From Clostridia bacterium (GTDB lineage: Bacteria > Bacillota > Clostridia > Oscillospirales > CAG-272), in assembly GCA_017453085.1 (NCBI GenBank), contig JAFTKV010000056.1:1-7993 (forward strand): a stretch of DNA of 7,993 nucleotides, read 5' to 3'. Positions 1 through 5,122 of this stretch are shown here, one piece after another. Position 1 is the stretch's first letter, and each line of letters begins with the position of its first letter. The translations under genes were made by a program, and so were the position numbers. The notes under the pieces are model-generated. The model made no database searches. It had not been told where the DNA came from and saw only the letters and a list, made by a program, of their open reading frames with translations.

Positions 1-903
1 CCAAAGTCCCATGATATTCTTCAAAAAACGGTATCTTCCGCCGTAGCCGCCCTCGTTGGTGAAGTTGTAATACTCCGCCTCACGGGACAGATTGGCCTCG
101 GTGCGCTCCACGCCCATCAGCGACCAGGTGCCCGAGGAAAGGTAAAGCGCACCTTCCTTGTCGGTAGGAAGTGCCAAAACGGCAGAGCCTGTATCGTGGG
201 AGGCAGGAAGCACCACCAGCGGCTGACAGCCGATCTCCTCTGCCACGTCTGACCGAACCGGCCCCAGAACGCTGCCCGCGGGAAGGATGGGCTGGAAGAT
301 CTCCATCGGGAAGCCCAGCCGCGTCAACAGCTGGAAATCCCAGCTGCCCGTTGCGGGAGTGACCAGCCCCGACGTAGTGGCGATGGTGTACTCGCTTGCT
401 GCAACGCCGGTAAGGAGATAGTGCAGATAATCGGGAACAAACAGCATCGTGGAGGCGGCACGCAGCTGCTCGGGATGCTGCTCCTGCAAAGCAAGGAGCT
501 GATAGATGGTATTAAATTGCTGCTTTTGAATGCCGGTGCGGGCATATAGCTGATGTGCGGTCAGCGTCCTCTCCAGCACCTCGTCCATACGGTCGGTACG
601 GTGGCTGCGATAGGAGACAGCTTCGCCGATCCGATTGCCGTCGCCGTCCAGCAGAACGAAGTCCACGCCCCAGGTGTCAATTCCTACGTAGGCGGGGGAT
701 TTTCCTTCCTCCACGGTCTTGCGGATGCCTGCTTTCACGTGGCTCCACAAAGCGTCCACGTCCCAGCAAAGCTCACCGTCGCGGTATTCGGCACCGTTGG
801 GAAAACGGTATACTTCCTCGGTGCACAGCTTCCCTTCCTCGACCCAGCCGAGAATGTGGCGGCCGGAGGAAGCACCGATATCTATGGCAAGATAATATTC
901 CAT
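1..903 (-). CDS. rhaB: Rhamnulokinase, FGGY family (N-terminal 301 residues; gene continues past the window edge)
   Basis: Phosphorylates L-rhamnulose to L-rhamnulose-1-phosphate in cytosolic rhamnose breakdown. The 301 codons read from the ATG at 903-901 run open to base 1, so the C-terminal third is missing only because the window ends. Visible motifs: the N-terminal phosphate-binding segment AIDIGASSGR (residues 6-15), GIDTWGVDFVLLD (74-86), TGIQKQQFNTIYQL (123-136), FVPDYLHYLLTG (155-166), SHDTGSAV (235-242) with Asp237 as the expected catalytic base, SSGTWSLMGVE (256-266), NFTNEGGYGGR (280-290) and LKNIMGLW at the edge. FGGY kinases share a general fold, but the FNTIYQL, SSGTWSLMGVE and NFTNEGG blocks favour rhamnulokinase over ribulo-, fuculo- or xylulokinase. 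AAAGGA (913-918) lies 9 nt before the ATG. The gene has its own promoter and is separated from the upstream operon by a terminator, so it probably heads a rhamnose operon running off the left edge. Isomerase and aldolase genes are not in view. Confidence 0.92.
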   Translation of the reverse strand, partial: MEYYLAIDIGASSGRHILGWVEEGKLCTEEVYRFPNGAEYRDGELCWDVDALWSHVKAGIRKTVEEGKSPAYVGIDTWGVDFVLLDGDGNRIGEAVSYRSHRTDRMDEVLERTLTAHQLYARTGIQKQQFNTIYQLLALQEQHPEQLRAASTMLFVPDYLHYLLTGVAASEYTIATTSGLVTPATGSWDFQLLTRLGFPMEIFQPILPAGSVLGPVRSDVAEEIGCQPLVVLPASHDTGSAVLALPTDKEGALYLSSGTWSLMGVERTEANLSREAEYYNFTNEGGYGGRYRFLKNIMGLW

Positions 904-937
904 GTCCGGGATTCCTTTCCCATTATTTGATAAGTTG

Positions 938-966
938 ATTATACCACAATTTGCAGAAACTTGCAA
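938..966 (-). promoter_or_regulatory. Sigma-A promoter of rhaB
   Basis: On the minus strand TTGCAA (966-961) is followed after exactly 17 nt by TATAAT (943-938). The bases before the -10 box read TGG, giving an extended -10 (TG-N-TATAAT). The predicted start near base 931 gives a leader of about 28 nt. In that leader the ribosome binding site lies in the loop of a small GGGA/TCCC hairpin. Confidence 0.8.
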
Positions 967-970
967 TTGT
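946..970. promoter_or_regulatory. Possible operator over the rhaB -35 box (imperfect inverted repeat)
   Basis: ACAATTTGC and GCAATTGT form an imperfect inverted repeat (outer arms 946-950 and 966-970) spanning the -35 hexamer and the upstream half of the spacer. The same stretch carries a direct TTGCA repeat at 951 and 961, one helical turn apart. The position would suit a repressor of the rhamnose genes. No regulator gene is in the window and no known consensus was matched, so this is only a candidate. Confidence 0.35.
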
Positions 971-1008
971 CTTTTGACCGAAAAAGTAGCATTTATTGCT
1001 GTTTTTTC

Positions 1009-1039
1009 AAAAAAACAACCGACGTGCTGTCGGTTGTTT
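1009..1039 (-). terminator. Rho-independent terminator of the lysC-methyltransferase operon
   Basis: Perfect 11-bp stem: AAACAACCGAC (1013-1023) and GTCGGTTGTTT (1029-1039) with a 5-nt loop. On the minus strand the stem runs into seven consecutive T (complement of 1015-1009). It begins 4 nt after the methyltransferase stop codon and separates that operon from rhaB. Confidence 0.9.
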
Positions 1040-1043
1040 GAAG

Positions 1044-2108
1044 TCATGATTCGGAGATTGCGTACAGACACAGATCCCACGGAGGGATATAAGGCGGTCT
1101 GCGCAGATATAGCCGATACGAAGGATCTATTTCGTGCACCATCAGCGGCAGTCGCCACAGATCCTCTGCGCGGTGATAGAGAGACACCGCCAGATCGGGC
1201 TTCCAGCGGGCAATCGTTTGCACAGAACCCAGCAGTGCTTCCCGCTCGGCGCCCTCTACGTCATACTTGATATAGTCCACACGCTCGTCCCTCAAAAGGG
1301 AGTCGGGAGAGCGAACCTCCACCGGCTTGGACTTCCCTTCGGGTGCACCGTTCAGATGGGAATTGCGGCTTCCCTCGTCGCTGACGTAAAGCATACCGTC
1401 GCACTCCCACGCGCCCGCCTGCTCTGCTGTCAGGATCGCCGCGAAGCCGTCCCGCTCGGCCGATTCCATCAGCTTACGGAAGGAGCGGCGGTCGGGCTCC
1501 AGTGCCCAAATACGATGAAGATCGGGCTGATAGGTAAGTAGCTCGCGGATCGTGTCGCCGTTATATGCTCCCAGATCCAGATATGCTTCGTATCGCTCGG
1601 GGCGAAGAATGCGAAAGACCTCTTCCCTGTCGTCACAGGTGGAAAGGAGCGTGTCGATCCTGCCCGTCAGACGGTATTCGACAATACCGTCGAACACCTC
1701 CCGCGATCGGTCGTCCGCCAAGAGGGTGCGCACCCGCTCCAGCTTGTCCCGCACGCTTTCGTAATACGACGCAGTAAACAGCGTATCGCCTGCAATAGGC
1801 AGCTCCGGCACGAAAAAGCGGCAACGGCGGGACAGAGTCTCAAAGCGCTCCAACAGCTCCGGCAGACTGGAGCCGAAGCTCAACAAAACGATGAAATCCT
1901 CGTATTTGGCGAGGATTTCATCAAATGTGAGCACTGTTTTACCGTGGAAGCTGTGTCCCCGAACGAATCCGTCGGAGGCGAAAAAGTCTGCTGCCTCCAG
2001 ACCGCGAGCGGACAGCTGTGCGATCAGCTTATCGGCACCGTTTCCCATCCCGTACAGGACGATGGGCAGCCCTGCCGATTGCAGATAAGTCCACAGATCG
2101 CCTCTCAT
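1044..2108 (-). CDS. FkbM-family SAM-dependent methyltransferase with an extra N-terminal domain
   Basis: A 354-residue soluble protein. The C-terminal half has the FkbM methyltransferase pattern: SAM-binding motif I YLDLGAYNGDTI (176-187), acidic ribose-binding segment ALEPD (202-206), DYIKYDVEGAE (278-288), KPDLAVSLYH (303-312) and YRLYLRR (331-337). FkbM enzymes typically O-methylate sugars or polyketide hydroxyls; the substrate here cannot be read from sequence. The first ~110 residues are not part of that fold. They begin with a glycine-rich stretch, IVLYGMGNGADKLI (16-29), and contain FASDGFVRGHSFHG (43-56), which looks like a Rossmann-type nucleotide-binding domain. No signal peptide or membrane segment is seen. 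The ATG overlaps the aspartokinase stop codon (ATGA, 2108-2105) and has no clear ribosome binding site, so translation is probably coupled to lysC. A terminator follows at once. The family call is fairly secure; the biological role is unknown. Confidence 0.85.
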   Translation of the reverse strand: MRGDLWTYLQSAGLPIVLYGMGNGADKLIAQLSARGLEAADFFASDGFVRGHSFHGKTVLTFDEILAKYEDFIVLLSFGSSLPELLERFETLSRRCRFFVPELPIAGDTLFTASYYESVRDKLERVRTLLADDRSREVFDGIVEYRLTGRIDTLLSTCDDREEVFRILRPERYEAYLDLGAYNGDTIRELLTYQPDLHRIWALEPDRRSFRKLMESAERDGFAAILTAEQAGAWECDGMLYVSDEGSRNSHLNGAPEGKSKPVEVRSPDSLLRDERVDYIKYDVEGAEREALLGSVQTIARWKPDLAVSLYHRAEDLWRLPLMVHEIDPSYRLYLRRPPYIPPWDLCLYAISES

Positions 2109-3445
2109 CGCACGGTAAACTCGTTATAGATGCGGCGGATGGAAACCTCAAAGTTTTCTTCCCCGACACCCAGAATGATATTGTTTTCGGAAAGTCCCTG
2201 GTCGATCAGACGAATGTTGATGTCAGCGTTGGCAAGGGAGAGGAACACTCTTGCCGCAGTACCCACGTTGTTGATCATCTGTCTGCCGACTACTGCGATC
2301 AGCGCAAGACCGTCGGTAATGGATACGCTGTCGGGATTGACTGCCTTGCAGATCTCCCGCTTCAGCTCCTCGCGGCAGTTGGCAATGTCGGCGGTGTGTA
2401 CCACCACGCCCATAGAATCGATGCCCGAGGGCAGGTGCTCAAAGGAGACGCCAAACCGCTCCAGCACGCCCAGCACCCGTCTGCCGAAGCCGATCTCGGC
2501 GTTCATCATATCCTTGTGCACGTCGATGACCGAGAATCCCTTCTTGCCTGCGATACCGGTAATGCCGTGTGCGGCGTTCTGATTCTTTGCAGCCTCCAGC
2601 ACGATCATCGTACCCCGATCGGTGGGACGGTTGGTATTACGGATGTTGATGGGAATGCCCACCTCTCGCACGGGGAAGATCGCATCCTCGTGCAGGACGG
2701 TTGCACCCATATAGGACAGCTCACGCAGCTCGGTATAGGTGATATAATCAATGCTGCGCGCGTCCGGCACGATGCGGGGATCCACCATCAGAAAGCCGGA
2801 TACGTCGGTCCAGTTTTCGTAGATATCGGCTTTCGCCGCTCTGGCAACCACCGAGCCGGTAATATCGCTGCCGCCGCGGGAGAAGGTCTTGACCTTTCCG
2901 TTGACTGCCGCACCGTAGAAGCCGGGGATGACCGCACGCTCGTGCTGACGGAGGGTTTCTGCCAGTACGCGATCGGTCTTTTCGGCATCCAGCTGACCGT
3001 TTTCGGTGAAGAAGATCACGTCCTCGGCATCGATGAAATCGTAGCCAAGGTATACGGACAGCACCTTGCCGCAGAGATATTCTCCCCGGCTGGCGGCATA
3101 ATCGGCACCGGCACCCTTCAGAAATGCGTTGTGAATCCGCTCGAAATCAGCATCCAGCGAAACGTCTATCTCAAGATCATTGATAATATCATCGTAGCGC
3201 GAGCGGATCTCGGCAAACTGTGCTTCGAAATCCTCGCCCTTGGCAGCCTTGGCGTGGCAGGCGTACAGCAGATCGGTCACCTTGGTATCGCCCGAAAAAC
3301 GCTTGCCGGGCGCAGAAGGCACGACGTATCGGCGGCATTCCTCTTCCCGAACGATCGCCGCAACCTTTTGAAATTGGGCAGCATCTGCCAGCGAGCTGCC
3401 TCCGAATTTAACGACCTTCAGCGGTCTTAACTGTTCTCTATTCAT
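2105..3445 (-). CDS. lysC: Aspartokinase (aspartate kinase), monofunctional with C-terminal ACT domains
   Basis: Phosphorylates L-aspartate with ATP, the committed step to lysine, threonine, methionine and diaminopimelate. From the chosen ATG the protein has 446 residues, normal for a monofunctional enzyme. Kinase domain: KVVKFGGSSLA (10-20), SAPGKRFSGDTKVTDLLY (44-61), SRGGSDITGS (189-198) and NWTDVSGFLMVDPRIV (211-226). Two ACT-like regulatory domains follow, roughly 295-365 (ITGIAGKKGFSVIDVHKD) and 378-446 with the QGLSENNIILGV segment (416-427). Feedback inhibition by lysine and/or threonine is expected for the family, but the effector cannot be assigned. An in-frame ATG at 3481 would add 12 residues; 3445 is preferred because AAGGAG lies 8 nt before it and KVVKFGGSS then sits close to the N terminus. 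It is first in an operon with the overlapping FkbM methyltransferase. The short leader leaves no room for a lysine riboswitch. The isozyme name lysC is by similarity. Confidence 0.95.
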   Translation of the reverse strand: MNREQLRPLKVVKFGGSSLADAAQFQKVAAIVREEECRRYVVPSAPGKRFSGDTKVTDLLYACHAKAAKGEDFEAQFAEIRSRYDDIINDLEIDVSLDADFERIHNAFLKGAGADYAASRGEYLCGKVLSVYLGYDFIDAEDVIFFTENGQLDAEKTDRVLAETLRQHERAVIPGFYGAAVNGKVKTFSRGGSDITGSVVARAAKADIYENWTDVSGFLMVDPRIVPDARSIDYITYTELRELSYMGATVLHEDAIFPVREVGIPINIRNTNRPTDRGTMIVLEAAKNQNAAHGITGIAGKKGFSVIDVHKDMMNAEIGFGRRVLGVLERFGVSFEHLPSGIDSMGVVVHTADIANCREELKREICKAVNPDSVSITDGLALIAVVGRQMINNVGTAARVFLSLANADINIRLIDQGLSENNIILGVGEENFEVSIRRIYNEFTVR

Positions 3446-3453
3446 TTGAACGG

Positions 3454-3459
3454 CTCCTT
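3454..3459 (-). promoter_or_regulatory. Ribosome binding site that sets the lysC start
   Basis: AAGGAG on the minus strand, 8 nt before the ATG at 3445-3443. The upstream in-frame ATG at 3481 has only a weak AAGAG with a 4-nt spacer, so the downstream ATG is the better start. Confidence 0.8.
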
Positions 3460-3500
3460 CTGTTGAGTCCTGATCTTTCATAATACTCTTGTATCAGTTT

Positions 3501-3529
3501 ATTATATAAACTTTTTCCCGCTTTGTCAA
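3501..3529 (-). promoter_or_regulatory. Perfect consensus sigma-A promoter of the lysC operon
   Basis: On the minus strand TTGACA (3529-3524), a 17-nt spacer and TATAAT (3506-3501) match the consensus at all twelve positions. The predicted start near 3494 gives a leader of about 49 nt before the chosen ATG. It is divergent from the mgtE promoter about 100 bp away. Confidence 0.92.
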
Positions 3530-3566
3530 GCATTTTCTGCAAACTTTTCAATATTTCCATCAATCG

Positions 3567-3610
3567 GTTCACCATTTGTTCATTATCAGTATATGCTCTG
3601 TTCACAGTTT
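3567..3610 (+). promoter_or_regulatory. 11-bp phased direct repeats upstream of mgtE, candidate response-regulator box
   Basis: GTTCA occurs at 3567, 3578 and 3600, and a degenerate copy, GTATA, sits in register at 3589. This makes four consecutive 11-bp units. Read as hexamers one base in, they are TTCACC, TTCATT, TATATG and TTCACA with 5-bp gaps. That resembles the layout of PhoP/PhoB-type boxes, which OmpR-family winged-helix response regulators bind as 11-bp direct repeats. The last unit ends 10 bp before the mgtE -10 box, where an activator replacing the -35 contact would sit. The repeats are seen; the binding protein is inferred. Confidence 0.4.
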
Positions 3611-3617
3611 TGTGGTA

Positions 3618-3626
3618 TGCTATGAT
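3618..3626 (+). promoter_or_regulatory. Extended -10 promoter of mgtE
   Basis: TGCTATGAT is an extended -10 (TG-N-TATGAT, 5 of 6 to consensus). The 17-nt-spaced -35 position reads CTGTTC, a poor match, so the promoter would rely on the TG element and perhaps on an activator at the phased repeats just upstream. The predicted start is near 3633, giving a leader of about 48 nt. Confidence 0.6.
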
Positions 3627-3638
3627 ATACAAAAAAGA

Positions 3639-3673
3639 CTGCCCACAAATTGATTTGCGGACAAGAAAGGCAG
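3639..3673 (+). promoter_or_regulatory. Possible leader hairpin covering the mgtE ribosome binding site
   Basis: CTGCC (3639-3643) can pair with GGCAG (3669-3673), which overlaps the purine-rich AAAGGCAGG ribosome binding region. Inside, CAAAT (3646-3650) faces ATTTG (3653-3657). The stems are short and the inner one would have only a 2-nt loop, so the fold is marginal. The leader is far too short for an M-box (ykoK) magnesium riboswitch. Confidence 0.3.
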
Positions 3674-3680
3674 GTTCTAT

Positions 3681-5042
3681 ATGGAAGATCTCGAACTGCT
3701 GACCGAACTGCTGACCGAGAAGAAATATTCTCAAGTCCGGTCCATGCTGCTCACCCAAAACGCCATCGATATAGCCGCTCTCCTGATGGAGATTCCCCCC
3801 GAAAAGCTTTTGCTGGTCTTCCGATTATTACCCAAGGAGCTTGCCGCCGAGGCCTTCGTTGAAATGGATTCCGAACAGCAGATGCTGCTGATCAAGGGCT
3901 TCAACGACACCGAGCTTCACGCCGTTTTCCAGGAGCTGTTCGTGGACGATACCGTTGACATCATCGAAGAGATGCCCGCCAACGTGGTCAAGCGAATCCT
4001 GGCAAGCACGGACGCCCAGACCCGCAAAGCGATCAATGAAATTCTGAACTATCCGGATGACAGCGCCGGCTCCATCATGACGGTGGAGTTCGTGCACCTG
4101 CGCGCCAGCTTTACCATTCGGCAGGCTCTGGACGTGATCAAAAAGACGGGCGTTGACAAGGAAACCATCTATACCTGCTACGTCACCGACCGTAACCGCC
4201 ATCTGATCGGCGTTGTAACGGTCAAGGATATGCTCCTCTCGGATGAAAGCACCGTCATCGGTGATATTATGGAGGAGAATATCATCCACGCGCATACCCT
4301 GGAGAATCGGGAGGACGTTGCCAACCTGTTCCACGAATACGGCCTGATGGCTCTGCCCGTCGTCGATAACGAAGACCGACTGGTAGGCATCATCACCTAC
4401 GACGACGCAATCGACGTCATCGTGGAAGCCAGCGAAGAGGATGCACAGGTCATGGCGGCGATCACGCCCTCCGCCAAGCCCTATCTGAAGACAGGCGCAA
4501 TCGAGATCTGGAAAAACCGTATTCCGTGGCTGCTGATCATGATGCTGTCCGCAACCTTTACGGGAATGATCATCTCCGGCTTCGAGGATGCGCTCGCCGC
4601 ACAGGTGGCATTGACCGCCTTCATCCCCATGCTGATGTCCACCGGCGGTAACACCGGTTCGCAGTCCAGCACCACCGTCATTCGCGGTCTGTCCATGGGC
4701 GAGGTAGAGTTTTCCGACGTCTTCCGCGTGATCTGGAAGGAGATCCGCGTAGGCGTGCTCTGTGCCGTTACGTTGGCAATTGCCAATTTCATCAAGATCT
4801 GGCTGTTTGACATTCTGGTGCTGCAGACCGAGGGGCTGACCCTGTGGGTCAATGCAGTCGTCTGTATCACTCTGGCGCTGACGGTCATCACCGCCAAGCT
4901 GGTAGGCTGTACCCTGCCCATTCTGGCCAAGAAGATCAAGCTGGATCCTGCCGTGATGGCAGCACCGTTTATTACGACCATCCTGGATGCGGTTTCGCTG
5001 CTGATCTACTTCGCGCTGGCCAGTGCGATTCTGGATCTGTAA
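3681..5042 (+). CDS. mgtE: Magnesium transporter MgtE
   Basis: Mg2+ channel-like transporter of the cytoplasmic membrane, 453 residues, typical for the family. Domain order: the N-terminal helical MgtE_N domain (1 to ~130); a CBS pair (~131-195 and ~197-255), with the second-CBS segment GLMALPVVDNEDRLVGIITYDD at 221-242; a connecting helix; and a membrane domain (~280-453). The membrane domain has the signature IPMLMSTGGNTGSQSSTTVIRG (315-336). The last helices contain LDPAVMAAPFITTILDAVSLLIYF (421-444), where Asp436 aligns by motif with the aspartate that lines the Mg2+ path in the Thermus thermophilus protein. In known MgtE proteins Mg2+ binding between the N and CBS domains closes the pore, so control is largely post-translational. 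The start is the first ATG, with AAAGG 10 nt upstream. The gene stands alone, divergent from lysC, and ends at a strong hairpin. Some family members also carry other divalent ions; Mg2+ is the default call. Confidence 0.96.
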   Translation: MEDLELLTELLTEKKYSQVRSMLLTQNAIDIAALLMEIPPEKLLLVFRLLPKELAAEAFVEMDSEQQMLLIKGFNDTELHAVFQELFVDDTVDIIEEMPANVVKRILASTDAQTRKAINEILNYPDDSAGSIMTVEFVHLRASFTIRQALDVIKKTGVDKETIYTCYVTDRNRHLIGVVTVKDMLLSDESTVIGDIMEENIIHAHTLENREDVANLFHEYGLMALPVVDNEDRLVGIITYDDAIDVIVEASEEDAQVMAAITPSAKPYLKTGAIEIWKNRIPWLLIMMLSATFTGMIISGFEDALAAQVALTAFIPMLMSTGGNTGSQSSTTVIRGLSMGEVEFSDVFRVIWKEIRVGVLCAVTLAIANFIKIWLFDILVLQTEGLTLWVNAVVCITLALTVITAKLVGCTLPILAKKIKLDPAVMAAPFITTILDAVSLLIYFALASAILDL

Positions 5043-5049
5043 CCAATCA

Positions 5050-5083
5050 ACACAACCCCCACTGCTTGCAGTGGGGGTTGTGT
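5050..5083. terminator. Strong hairpin between convergent mgtE and metal ATPase genes
   Basis: A perfect 16-bp inverted repeat (5050-5065 and 5068-5083) built on CCCCCACTGC / GCAGTGGGGG, starting 7 nt after the mgtE stop. Neither strand has a T run after the stem, so it is not a textbook rho-independent terminator. Its position between two convergent 3' ends suggests bidirectional termination or 3'-end protection of the transcripts. Confidence 0.7.
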
Positions 5084-5122
5084 CAGATATCGTATCAACA
5101 ATATAATCCACTCTATAGCTGC

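Noticed and set aside
171..1270. Several plus-strand frames of 60-130 codons opposite rhaB and the methyltransferase
   Set aside because: They overlap one another, and their translations are low-complexity Arg/Pro/Ser-rich products of antisense reading.
2018..3430. A 470-codon open frame on the plus strand opposite lysC
   Set aside because: It lies wholly antisense to a clear aspartokinase, its translation has no recognisable domain and it lacks its own ribosome binding site. It is a by-product of codon bias in the real gene.
3446..3500. Lysine riboswitch (L-box) in the lysC leader
   Set aside because: The leader from the perfect promoter to the ATG is about 49 nt, far below the size of that riboswitch, and no conserved core is seen.
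3630..3680. M-box magnesium riboswitch upstream of mgtE
   Set aside because: The leader is about 48 nt, too short for that element. Placing it further upstream would overlap the lysC promoter, and no conserved core was seen there.
3438..3758. A minus-strand frame spanning the lysC-mgtE intergenic region
   Set aside because: It crosses both divergent promoters and the start of mgtE and shows no domain.
3828..5111. A 427-codon open frame on the minus strand opposite mgtE
   Set aside because: Antisense shadow of MgtE, rich in His, Asp and Gln as expected from reverse reading of biased codons, with no family resemblance.
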